In this document: positions 1 to 7,488 of the stretch, piece after piece
How positions within the stretch are numbered: the first letter of the stretch is position 1
How the letters are laid out: each line of letters opens with the position of its first letter
NCBI GenBank assembly: GCA_016217675.1
Contig: JACRHC010000046.1
Location: 1-60,439 of the forward strand
Direction of reading: 5' to 3'
DNA length: 60,439 bases
DNA from: Nitrospirota bacterium
GTDB lineage: Bacteria; Nitrospirota; Thermodesulfovibrionia; Thermodesulfovibrionales; UBA6898
Position numbers and translations under genes: made by a program
The notes under the pieces: generated by a model
Databases searched by the model: none
Seen by the model: the letters and a program-made list of their open reading frames with translations, nothing else
What the model was told of the DNA's origin: nothing

Positions 1-111
1 AAGGGGGCCGAAAGGGACTCTATGTACATGATCAATGAGCAAGTGAGAATGTCCAAGTGAGAACGATAAATGTTGTCGGGAGAAAATATCCCTCAAATTT
101 GGGGAAAGTGC

Positions 112-474
112 TCATTTGAAAATGTTCGTGCAACAGACTCCATAATCAGTAAATTTTCTGAATCTGTTTCCCGCTTTTGTCTCAAAACAATAGACTATTA
201 AAGAATCGAGCTCCTTTAGAACTTGCCAGTATGTATCTGCATCAAAGATTGTTGGATCCCAATTTGTCACATCATTAGATGGATCAACCGCTTTGTTTAG
301 ATCCAAATAATCGCATATTTCCTCGACACGATCCTGACCCTCATCTGCGATCACAACATCTCCGATAGATAGGATGTCGGCAATGGCAAAGTGCTGTTTT
401 AGATAATGAATTACATGGCCAAACCTCGGAACGTGGTCGACTACTTCGAATGAGTAAATATTATTATTTTTCAT
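112..474 (-). CDS. Hypothetical protein (probable gene-cassette ORF)
   Basis: A 120-residue soluble protein with no signal peptide or membrane segment and no family I recognise. It is rich in Asp and aromatic residues and has a Cys pair near the end (CC at about 114-115). The ATG lies 2 bp from the end of an attC-like palindrome, with no room for a leader, which is typical of integron cassette genes. It runs the same way as the next two hypothetical genes. Its own downstream attC was not seen in the 111 bases left before the window edge. The reading frame is believable from its start context and compact placement, but its function is unknown. Confidence 0.55.
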   Translation of the reverse strand: MKNNNIYSFEVVDHVPRFGHVIHYLKQHFAIADILSIGDVVIADEGQDRVEEICDYLDLNKAVDPSNDVTNWDPTIFDADTYWQVLKELDSLIVYCFETKAGNRFRKFTDYGVCCTNIFK

Positions 475-475
475 G

Positions 476-565
476 TTTTAACGATTAAACTGTGCCGCCC
501 GGCCACTGAGCTTTGTCAAAAGCAAACCAGCTTTGCTCCGGGGCGGTACGAGTGCCTTGTTCGGC
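476..565 (-). other. attC-like recombination site 1
   Basis: Read on the minus strand, this 90-bp stretch begins with GCCGAACAAGGC (R''-like, 565-559) and ends with GTTAAAA (R'-like, 482-476). Between them are complementary blocks ACCGCCCCGG and CCGGGCGG. It begins 5 bp after the stop of the 571-1068 gene and ends 2 bp before the start of the 112-474 gene. The R'' box is the exact complement of GTTCGGC at the head of that upstream cassette (1082-1076), as expected for a cassette excised as a circle. GTTCGGC departs from the GTTRRRY consensus at its fourth base, and the R-to-L spacers are longer than usual. Confidence 0.5.
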
Positions 566-570
566 ATGTT

Positions 571-1068
571 TTATATCTTCTTATATGAAGCATGAGATTC
601 TATCCACTTTCCCTGTCTTCGGTCTTTCCATGACTTATGTTCTGGAACGAAGTCACACAACTCTAAATGAACAACACCCTGTTCTCCCCATTTTGCACCT
701 TCCCACCGCAGGTCCATAATCAGAATATCTCCGATAGTATTTTCGACTGTTATTTTATTATCCAATTTAATAATGACAGCCGGTTCTCTGTCTTGGCCAG
801 GCATGAAGGATTCCACAGTGCCGTAATAGCCCTGGCTTTGTCCCAACCACTTCAACTCCGGATCGTAACCACCTGATAGCCAAATGCGGTCATTGACTTC
901 CAATTTACCGGTGTGACCGAGGGATATTCTTTCTTGAAGTTTTCTTTCCTCATCCGTCATTGGTCTTTTTTTATCTGTTCGCACCCAAAATTGAGTCCAA
1001 ATGTTCCCTATAATGATAACCAGCAAGTAAGCACAGACGATAATACCAATAATTTTAATTATCTTCAT
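571..1068 (-). CDS. Hypothetical membrane-anchored protein (probable cassette ORF)
   Basis: A 165-residue protein with one N-terminal membrane segment (about residues 3-25) followed by a charged stretch and a soluble domain rich in Trp and Gly. The single anchor suggests a periplasm-facing domain. I recognise no family. The gene is tightly framed: its ATG is 7 bp after one attC-like site and its stop 5 bp before another, so the whole unit (about 482-1081, 600 bp) has the size and layout of one integron cassette. Its base composition is lower in GC than the genes from 2.2 kb on, which fits acquired DNA. Confidence 0.6.
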   Translation of the reverse strand: MKIIKIIGIIVCAYLLVIIIGNIWTQFWVRTDKKRPMTDEERKLQERISLGHTGKLEVNDRIWLSGGYDPELKWLGQSQGYYGTVESFMPGQDREPAVIIKLDNKITVENTIGDILIMDLRWEGAKWGEQGVVHLELCDFVPEHKSWKDRRQGKWIESHASYKKI

Positions 1069-1075
1069 TTATTGT

Positions 1076-1149
1076 GCCGAACACGCGGCTGACGCGCCGC
1101 CTCATAGCGCGTCGCGGTCGAGCCGCAGGTTGTAACCGTCGTGTTGCGC
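1076..1149 (-). other. attC-like recombination site 2
   Basis: On the minus strand this runs from GCGCAAC (1149-1143) to GTTCGGC (1082-1076). The inner arms are GCGGCT/GACGCGC against GCGCGTC/AGCCGC, with an extra 7-base bulge on one arm as seen in attC stems. It sits between the stop at 1198 and the next start at 1068. The R'' box predicts a cassette beginning GTTGCGC, which I do not find upstream of the 1198-1728 gene, so this site is less well supported than site 1. Confidence 0.42.
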
Positions 1150-1197
1150 ATTCAACTACTTTGCTCCTGATCCAGGACACATATGAATTTATGTGGA

Positions 1198-1728
1198 TCA
1201 CACTTTGTCTCTGTAGAACGCTACATTGTAATAACTTGTGAAAATACCTCTGTTGTCGAGTCGCATTAGAATTTCCTTTGTTCTCTTTCTCTTTATCCAC
1301 CAATATATAGAAGGGGCAAAACGCTGCAACAACCTTTCATAAAAATTGCTCTGTTGCATGAAGTGAGCCCAAAATCTATCATTTTCTTTGGCTCGATTCA
1401 AAAGAGCCTTTCCTTCCTCTTCTGTCGTATTGGGGAAATAATACCAAAACATGCTGAGGCCCAACCCATATACCCAGCAGTAATCTGCATTCTCAAGAAA
1501 GGCTTCTCTCGTAGTCTTATAAAGTTCTGCAAAACGGGTTGCATACTTTTCGACCGGTAGATTTTTCGCTAATCGGTCATTTTCGACAACAGCATACCAA
1601 AGGTTAAACCCTAACCTTATGGCAGTTTCAGATTCATTCGGATAGGCTTTGATGCGCTCCTCCAAAGCATCGATGGCGCTTGGATAATCCTCTTGCATTT
1701 CAAGCTTGTTTATTTCATTTAGAGTCAT
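1198..1728 (-). CDS. Hypothetical TPR-like protein
   Basis: A 176-residue soluble, helix-rich protein. The N-terminal third (about residues 8-45) reads like a tetratricopeptide-type helical pair, with the pattern of small and aromatic residues such repeats use; the remainder is rich in Tyr, Trp and Phe. The family is not one I can name. It is collinear with the two smaller hypothetical genes and separated from them by an attC-like palindrome, so it may be a third cassette. ATG start at 1728. Confidence 0.55.
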   Translation of the reverse strand: MTLNEINKLEMQEDYPSAIDALEERIKAYPNESETAIRLGFNLWYAVVENDRLAKNLPVEKYATRFAELYKTTREAFLENADYCWVYGLGLSMFWYYFPNTTEEEGKALLNRAKENDRFWAHFMQQSNFYERLLQRFAPSIYWWIKRKRTKEILMRLDNRGIFTSYYNVAFYRDKV

Positions 1729-2209
1729 AGGTATAACCAGTTATGTAGTTGCAGATAGGTATCTAACATTAGATGCTTTTGCATATCTTACCTCCCGGCC
1801 AAGGCATCTAATACTATATGCTTTGCCGGAGACGACAGGCATGGAACTGATTCTGCGGCGGCTTGTGCAACGACAAAGGCAGACGGAAACATGCGCGGAC
1901 TGATCTTACTTTTTAAAGCCCTTCTGATTTCCCCAGTCATTTCGGCCCTCCCAAAAGAACTAAACCTAATGTATCAACACAGCGCTCACTTCGTCAATAC
2001 AAATGCACAGAAAGAAAGATTCCGGATACCCAGCGGGCACAAGCAAGCCGGAATGACAAAACTGAGGTATTTCATTGCCGGTATATTCATTGAGAGTTTC
2101 GGGATTCATAAAAGCAAATGCTATAATCGTGCAGCTTCGGAGAGGAGTCTCCATCCCAAATACTCTAAGGAGAAGTTGAGAGTCTGACCGTCTCTGCTGC
2201 CTTTCTTTG
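1729..2209. other. Intergenic stretch, no gene recognised
   Basis: About 480 bases without a convincing gene. The only structure I see is an inverted repeat, ATTAGATGC at 1768-1776 and GCATCTAAT at 1804-1812, with partly repeated TATGCTTT-like blocks around it. Open frames crossing this stretch are short, overlap on both strands and have no usable start context. It forms the boundary between the cassette-like genes and the ordinary chromosomal genes. Confidence 0.5.
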
Positions 2210-3412
2210 ATGAATATAGACAGAACAAGTTCCCGGCCCTTCACCATCCTCTGCATAACCGGCTTTCTGGCAATCTTCAGTTCCACGATCTCGAAGAGCC
2301 CGGTTCTTCCGCTCTTTGCAACGCATCTCGGCGCAGGGCCTTCAGGGGTCGGCATGGTGGCAGCAGTCTCTGCCTTTACCGGAATCATTGCGAGCATCCC
2401 TGCAGGCATGCTCTCTGACCGCTGGGGCAGGAAGCGGATGCTGATCATGGCATCCGTGGTATTTGGTACAGCGCCTTTTCTCTATCTGTTCGTAACCAAT
2501 ATTTGGCAATTGGCAATCGTCAGGTTCTATCACGGCTTTGCAACAGCCCTATTTATCCCTGTCTCTATGGCGCTCATATCAGACCTTTTCCATGACGAAC
2601 GGGGAGAACGACTCGGCTGGTTCTCGACATCAACCCTTCTTGGCAGATTTGCCGCGCCGATCGCAGGAGGGACTCTATTAGGTGTCTTTGCTGCTCATCC
2701 TGCCTTCAGCTTCAGAGCAGTCTATATTGTCTGCGGCGCTGCAGGTACCGCAGCATTCGTGCTCGCGCTCAGGATGCCGGCAACTCATGAGGAAAGCGGC
2801 GCTCATCAAAACTGGTCTGAGACCTGGCAGGCATTCAGGTCAGTGATATCTCATCGCGCCATACTCATTACTGCTTTGGTCGAGGCAGCAATCCTTTTTG
2901 CATACGGCACCTTTGAAGCATTTCTTCCGCTTTATGCGAGAGAACAGGGAATCAGCACGTATGAGACAGGGATCTTCCTCTCCTCCCAGATCCTGACCCT
3001 TGCGCTTACCAAGCCGGTCATGGGAAGGTTCTCTGACAAACATGGAAGGCGGCCGCAGATCATCGTAGGAGCACTGTCAGGCGCTCTGTCGATAGCAGTC
3101 TTTTCCCTATCCTCTTCGTTCCTGCCCTTGCTCTTGTTCAGCGTAATTTTCGGCCTCAGCCTTTCTGTTGTTACATCTGCGACCTCTGCATATATTGCTG
3201 ACCTCTCAAAGAGAGAGACACACGGTTCTGCCATGGGTATTCTCGGCTCTGTCATGGACATAGGCCATACCACCGGCCCAATTGCAGCGGGAATCGCAGC
3301 CTCAGCCTTTGGCTACAGGATCTCTTTTGTCAGCGCATCGGTTGTTTTGGTTCTGGCCTCTTTATTATTCTCGGTTATGATGTTTCACTCACCGCACGAG
3401 ACTTCGCCATAA
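2210..3412 (+). CDS. MFS transporter
   Basis: A 400-residue integral membrane protein with about twelve hydrophobic segments, the standard length for a major facilitator. The loop motif GMLSDRWGRKRM (about residues 65-76) is the classic MFS motif A, and a related sequence, GRFSDKHGRRP, recurs in the second half. It most resembles drug/proton antiporters, exporting small molecules across the inner membrane, but the substrate cannot be told. The frame opens at a TTG (2207) directly before ATG 2210; I prefer the ATG. It ends exactly where the convergent cation transporter ends, so the two share a terminator-free junction. Confidence 0.85.
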   Translation: MNIDRTSSRPFTILCITGFLAIFSSTISKSPVLPLFATHLGAGPSGVGMVAAVSAFTGIIASIPAGMLSDRWGRKRMLIMASVVFGTAPFLYLFVTNIWQLAIVRFYHGFATALFIPVSMALISDLFHDERGERLGWFSTSTLLGRFAAPIAGGTLLGVFAAHPAFSFRAVYIVCGAAGTAAFVLALRMPATHEESGAHQNWSETWQAFRSVISHRAILITALVEAAILFAYGTFEAFLPLYAREQGISTYETGIFLSSQILTLALTKPVMGRFSDKHGRRPQIIVGALSGALSIAVFSLSSSFLPLLLFSVIFGLSLSVVTSATSAYIADLSKRETHGSAMGILGSVMDIGHTTGPIAAGIAASAFGYRISFVSASVVLVLASLLFSVMMFHSPHETSP

Positions 3413-4078
3413 TTACTTACAGCTGCCCTGGCAGGAGCAGCTCAGATTGCCCTTTGCCTTTTCAAAGGCCTCACGTCCTTCTTTAAACGAAAGGGCAGCA
3501 ATGCCGACAGCGCCGAGAGAATCAAGCATGCCTATGCCGGTGAATTCATAGCCTATGCTTGAAATAAGGAGAACTGCAGAAAGATACATGCATGCCCGCG
3601 TGCAGTTTGCGTCTGCGATCAATGCCTGTGAATTATACCGCCTGCCGATCTTCAGTTTGTAATGAATAAGCAGCCACATCGAAAAAATCGAAATGCCTGA
3701 CACCACAATACCCCAAAAGGTAGTTGCCGGTTTTTGTCCCTGATACAGATTGGCTGATGCCGTAGCGATCAGACCGGCAGTCAGGATATAAAAGCCAGCG
3801 CCCGTGACCTTTAACGCGGTTTTTTCAAAGGCATCGTGGTTTTCGCTGCCATTCTGCTTCATGCGACGGATCATATGCCAAATGCCGAGCCCTGAGATCA
3901 CCTCAACAAAGGAATCGAGACCGAAGCCGAAAAGTGCGATCGTTCCGTCTTCATACCCGAAGAAGACAGAGACAATGCCTTCGATGAGATTATAGAAAAT
4001 GGTAATAAGAGCAAGGGCATTTGCCCAGCGGTAAAAGGTGTTTCGCTGTGTACCAGGTCGGAATGCAATTGTCTCCAT
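3413..4078 (-). CDS. CDF-like cation transporter
   Basis: A 221-residue membrane protein with about six hydrophobic segments. The second segment contains FGLDSFVEVISG and the fifth ADANCTRACMYLS, the two places where cation diffusion facilitators carry their transport-site residues; here the usual His of HxxxD is changed to Cys. There is no C-terminal ZT dimerisation domain. Instead the tail ends in a short Cys-rich motif (CSCQGSCK) that could bind metal. Probably moves a divalent cation across the inner membrane. It lies next to the heavy-metal efflux operon and is divergent from its first gene, with a 120-bp shared promoter region. Confidence 0.72.
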   Translation of the reverse strand: METIAFRPGTQRNTFYRWANALALITIFYNLIEGIVSVFFGYEDGTIALFGFGLDSFVEVISGLGIWHMIRRMKQNGSENHDAFEKTALKVTGAGFYILTAGLIATASANLYQGQKPATTFWGIVVSGISIFSMWLLIHYKLKIGRRYNSQALIADANCTRACMYLSAVLLISSIGYEFTGIGMLDSLGAVGIAALSFKEGREAFEKAKGNLSCSCQGSCK

Positions 4079-4198
4079 GTTTTATGTTAACACACGGCCG
4101 TGCGGTCCGTTCAGACGCAACGGTGACCATAGCGTGGATTTGGCTTGGCATGCTGTCCATGCATTGACGGCTTGCTCTGCAATGCGCTAAATTAAAGG

Positions 4199-4597
4199 AT
4201 GAAGAGAGAACTGCATCAGAAAACTCCGGCAGCCGTAATGCTGGTATTATTTCTCGTTGCATCGTTCTTCGGTACAGAAGGCACTCTTCTCTGCTTCGGC
4301 AAAGACGGGCATGTGGCAATAGAGCTCGTCGATGCATGCAATGGAGAGGGGCTTGGATCAAAGCTTGCGGAAACGGAAAGCGATGCCTGCGGACCCTGTA
4401 TAGATGTCGAGTTTCAAAGCAGCCCGGCTTTCATAAGAAATGCCTCGCATTTCACGCAGCCGCTCCCCATGAGTTCTCTCTCTTCAGTGCCGATATCATT
4501 GCCGCTGAAAGAGTCTTCCAACAAGTATAGACATCCGTCTAATTATTCGCACCATAAGTCTCTCGCCAGTCTGCATTCCGTTGTTCTTCTGATCTGA
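4199..4597 (+). CDS. Small exported protein before metal efflux genes
   Basis: A 132-residue protein with an N-terminal hydrophobic segment (about residues 10-26, signal peptide-like) and a domain holding two Cys clusters (LLCFGKDGH, DACNGEG, DACGPC). The C-terminal third is Ser- and His-rich. I do not recognise a named family. It is the first gene of the RND efflux operon, so a periplasmic metal-binding or accessory role is a reasonable inference but is not shown. Confidence 0.6.
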   Translation: MKRELHQKTPAAVMLVLFLVASFFGTEGTLLCFGKDGHVAIELVDACNGEGLGSKLAETESDACGPCIDVEFQSSPAFIRNASHFTQPLPMSSLSSVPISLPLKESSNKYRHPSNYSHHKSLASLHSVVLLI

Positions 4598-4679
4598 GAA
4601 GCCTCCTTTCCCTGTCCCGTTTTATTTGGATGGGGACCTCTGTTTTTATTCGCTTAGTCCACTAAGGAGGCTTCTATTT

Positions 4680-5933
4680 ATGCATCGAATTTATGTTGTC
4701 GTTGTTTTTTTGTCTGCATTACTAATAAGTACATCGCCTGCTGCCGGAATTGAAACCAGGGGATTGACGCTTGAGCAGGCAGTCACCCTCGCCCTTGAGA
4801 AAAACCCTGACCTTCAGACACTCAGGCTTGAAGAAGAATCAGCAAAGGGTCAGAACGAAAGAGCGCGGCTTCTGCTTATCAATAACCCAACGCTTGAAGG
4901 CAATGTCTCGAAGAAGGACAGGCCGGAAGTGGAAGGCGGCGGCAAATTCACAAATTATGGTTTCAAACTCTCCCAGGAATTCGAGGTCGCAGGCCAGCGT
5001 AGTGCAAGGATCATTGTTTCTGAAAAAGAGCTTGCCAGAGTGAGGTTGGAAATCAGAGACAGAGAACGGATTTTGATTTCAGACGTAAAAAACGCCTTCA
5101 CTACAGCGCTCGCGCGGAAGAAGAAGAGCGGCCTTGCGCGGGAAATCGTCCGCTTAAATGAAGAGCTCCTCGGGTACACAAAGATCAAGTTCCAGGCCGG
5201 TGATGTCTCGGGGCTTGATGTTAATTTTTCGGAGGTTGAACTGAGCAAGGCCAGAAAAGAGCTTCTTCTGGCGGAACGGGAACACAGGGAATCGCTTCTC
5301 GCGTTACAAGGGCTCCTCGGTCTATCACCTGATATGTCCTTTGCCATAGAAGGCGATCTGCCTTCAGAGGCTCCTGCGCTGCCTGACAAGGAAGCACTGA
5401 AGATATTGGCCTTTTCCCATCGGCCTGACTCAAAGGCGGGCGCATTTGAGATCGAGAAAACAGAGTTCGCGCTGAAACTTGTGAGAAAGGATGCATTCCC
5501 GAATATAACGTTGTCCGGGTTTTATGACAGAGATGAGCGCAGGAATGTCGCAGGCTTAGAGATTTCGATCCCGCTGCCGTTCTTTGACAGAAAGCAGGCC
5601 GAAAAGAGAGAGGCCTTTGCAAAGGCAGAAGGGGCAAAGATAAAAGCAGCAGGACTGAAAAAGACCATAGAGCGGGAAATCGATCAGGTTGTCAACGACA
5701 TCACCTCCGCTATCGAGGAGCTGTCGCTCTTCAGGACGGAGATACTGGAAAAAGCAGCAGAGAACCTTAAGCTGCTGAACCTCGCCTTTAAGGAAGGGAA
5801 GATCGGTTTTTTTGAACTGCGGCTCGCGCAGAAGGACACCATCGAAGCACAGTTTGCCTATATTGAGGCGCAGACGAGGACTCAGCTTGCGCTCAATGCG
5901 ATCGAGAAAACTATAGGAGGTGCGGTGAAATGA
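4680..5933 (+). CDS. TolC-family outer membrane efflux protein (CusC/CzcC type)
   Basis: The outer-membrane channel of a tripartite metal efflux pump, 417 residues from the chosen start. ATG 4680 is preceded by a strong AAGGAGG at 4664-4670 and opens a signal peptide (about residues 1-23); the frame extends upstream to 4626 but without a ribosome site. The mature protein starts with LTLEQAVTLALEKNPDL, the usual first helix of the OEP repeat, and is largely long amphipathic helices with two related halves. The stop overlaps the start of the adaptor gene (ATGATG at 5930), so the two are translationally coupled. Confidence 0.88.
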   Translation: MHRIYVVVVFLSALLISTSPAAGIETRGLTLEQAVTLALEKNPDLQTLRLEEESAKGQNERARLLLINNPTLEGNVSKKDRPEVEGGGKFTNYGFKLSQEFEVAGQRSARIIVSEKELARVRLEIRDRERILISDVKNAFTTALARKKKSGLAREIVRLNEELLGYTKIKFQAGDVSGLDVNFSEVELSKARKELLLAEREHRESLLALQGLLGLSPDMSFAIEGDLPSEAPALPDKEALKILAFSHRPDSKAGAFEIEKTEFALKLVRKDAFPNITLSGFYDRDERRNVAGLEISIPLPFFDRKQAEKREAFAKAEGAKIKAAGLKKTIEREIDQVVNDITSAIEELSLFRTEILEKAAENLKLLNLAFKEGKIGFFELRLAQKDTIEAQFAYIEAQTRTQLALNAIEKTIGGAVK

Positions 5934-7294
5934 TGATACGACTTCATAAACTCATACATGGTTACATTATGAACCCCTCACCCAACCCTCTCCCACAAGG
6001 GGCGAGGGACCAAAGTTTCCCTCCCTGGCTTAAGCCCCTACTGTTGGTGAGGGGAGGGATTAAAAGGAGGGTGTCAACGCTCTTTGCGATAATCCTTATT
6101 GTCCTGGGTGCAGCAGTATTGCTCACAGGATGCGGAAAAAAAGAAGCGCCAAAAGAAGATAAAAAAGCAGCGGTTGAGGAGAAGAAAGAAGCTGGACACG
6201 CCGAACACGAAAAAGAAGATCCTGGCGTTGTGACGCTGTCGCCCGAAAAACAGAAGTCCTCGGGAATAGAAGTCAGGCAAGTTGCACCTGAGGATGCGGC
6301 TGTCCCCCTCTCCGCAACTGCTGTTATTGAGATAAATATGGACAGGTCTGCGAAGATCAGCCCAAGGGTGACAGGAAAGGCGGTCAGGATTATGGCGTCA
6401 CAAGGCGACAGGGTAAAAGCAGGACAGGCCCTTGCCTGGCTCGACAGTGTAGAACTTGACCAGACATGGGCAGATTATATCAAGGCACAGGGAAAGGTAG
6501 AGCTTGCGAGGAAGAACCTCCAGCGCGAGGAAACCCTGTTTGAGAAGAAGATATCGCCTGAAAAAGATGTCCTGAAGGCGAAGCAGGAATTTGGAGAGGC
6601 AGAGGCTGATATTAACCTTGCAAAAGAGCGCTTCAGGCTGATCGGCGTCAATGTCTCGCAGTTCGAAGCAACAAAGGGTAACGGGAACCACCCTCTTATC
6701 CCGGTCACAACACCTGTAGGTGGTGTGGTGCTTGAAAAAACAGTCACACAGGGTGAGATGGTCAATTCCGAAAAAACGCTCTTTACGGTTGCCGACCTTT
6801 CGACTCTTTGGGTAGTGATCGACGTGTACGAAAAAGATATCTCACGTCTCAGGCTCGGCACGAACGTGAAAGTATCGGTTACAGCGTTTCCTGAGAAGAC
6901 CTTCAGAGGGAAGATCGCCTATATCGCTGATGTGGTCGACGAAAAAACAAGGACCGAAAAAGCACGGGTAACCATAGACAACTCAAGCGGCCTGCTTAAG
7001 CCCGGCATGTTTGCGACCGTGCTGATTGAGGCCACAAGCAGCGGGACTGAACGGCTTATTGCTGTTCCTGAAGAGGCGGTCGTTCTTGACGGGACGAAGA
7101 GATATGTCTTTATTCAAACCGCTCCGGACAAGTTCCAAAGAAGAGATATAGAGGCAGGAAGGACGCTTGGGGACCGGCTGGAAATTACCCATGGACTGAA
7201 GGAGGGAGAGAGGGTTGCCGTAAAGGGAGCGTTCATCCTCAAATCAGAGCTGAAGAAAGGCGAGATTGTCGACGAACATGGCCATGGCAAATGA
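5930..7294 (+). CDS. RND efflux periplasmic adaptor (CusB/CzcB type), with repeat-derived N terminus
   Basis: Membrane fusion protein linking the inner-membrane pump to the outer-membrane channel. After an odd leader come a hydrophobic segment and lipobox LTGC (Cys about 68), a Lys/Glu/His-rich linker (about 70-100), then the barrel-sandwich hybrid, helical hairpin and beta-barrel domains typical of HlyD/CusB proteins, ending in a His-containing tail (DEHGHGK). Residues of about 15-43 are encoded by an 81-bp palindromic repeat (5974-6054) inserted in frame between the coupled start and the signal sequence. A GTG at 6070 could instead start translation just before the signal peptide, so the true N terminus is uncertain. 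Confidence 0.86.
   Translation: MMIRLHKLIHGYIMNPSPNPLPQGARDQSFPPWLKPLLLVRGGIKRRVSTLFAIILIVLGAAVLLTGCGKKEAPKEDKKAAVEEKKEAGHAEHEKEDPGVVTLSPEKQKSSGIEVRQVAPEDAAVPLSATAVIEINMDRSAKISPRVTGKAVRIMASQGDRVKAGQALAWLDSVELDQTWADYIKAQGKVELARKNLQREETLFEKKISPEKDVLKAKQEFGEAEADINLAKERFRLIGVNVSQFEATKGNGNHPLIPVTTPVGGVVLEKTVTQGEMVNSEKTLFTVADLSTLWVVIDVYEKDISRLRLGTNVKVSVTAFPEKTFRGKIAYIADVVDEKTRTEKARVTIDNSSGLLKPGMFATVLIEATSSGTERLIAVPEEAVVLDGTKRYVFIQTAPDKFQRRDIEAGRTLGDRLEITHGLKEGERVAVKGAFILKSELKKGEIVDEHGHGK
5974..6054 (+). repeat. 81-bp palindromic element inside adaptor gene (copy C1)
   Basis: Bounded by CCCCTCACC (5974-5982) and its inverse GGTGAGGGG (6046-6054). The interior contains AAAGTTTCCCTCCCTGGC and a CTTAAG core. 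A longer copy in the opposite orientation lies at 7330-7433. Its length is a multiple of three and it contains no stop in the adaptor frame, so the gene reads through it. Confidence 0.8.
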
Positions 7295-7329
7295 ATTACA
7301 ACTGATAACTACACCCTCTCTTAGTCCTT

Positions 7330-7433
7330 CCCCTCACCAACAGTAGGGGCCTTAAGCCAGGAAGGGAAACTTTCTATCCCTCGCCCTGCCTACGGCACCT
7401 ACCTCTGGCTGGGGGAGAGGGTTGGGTGAGGGG
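7330..7433 (-). repeat. 104-bp palindromic element between adaptor and pump genes (copy C2)
   Basis: Inverted copy of the element at 5974-6054, with the same 9-bp ends (CCCCTCACC at 7330-7338, GGTGAGGGG at 7425-7433) and the same interior blocks AAGTTTCCC and CTTAAG, plus about 23 extra bases (GCCTACGGCACCTACCTCTGG). It fills the spacer between the adaptor and pump genes, where it could form a stem in the operon mRNA. Confidence 0.8.
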
Positions 7434-7488
7434 TATTTGCCATGCGGTCGCTGCCGAGTAGTTTTTTACAAAAAGGAGATAATAGCTC

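Noticed and set aside
1706..1903. Remnant of an integron integrase near the cassette-like genes
   Set aside because: I looked for tyrosine-recombinase motifs (R..HxxR..Y) in this stretch and saw none.
1891..2187. Plus-strand open frame of 98 codons before the MFS gene
   Set aside because: No ribosome site and no domain, and the sequence contains a GGATACCCAGCGGGCACAAG-type interspersed repeat, so I treat it as spacer.
3990..4361. Minus-strand frame across the CDF/efflux divergent promoter
   Set aside because: It overlaps both real genes; its composition is that of an antisense shadow and it has no family match.
4955..5637. Long minus-strand frames inside the TolC-type gene
   Set aside because: Antisense of a well-supported gene, rich in Ser/Arg/Leu as expected for shadow frames.
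5972..7433. CRISPR-like repeat spacing
   Set aside because: The repeats are inverted, of different lengths and a kilobase apart, with no regular spacers and no cas genes; they are palindromic elements instead.
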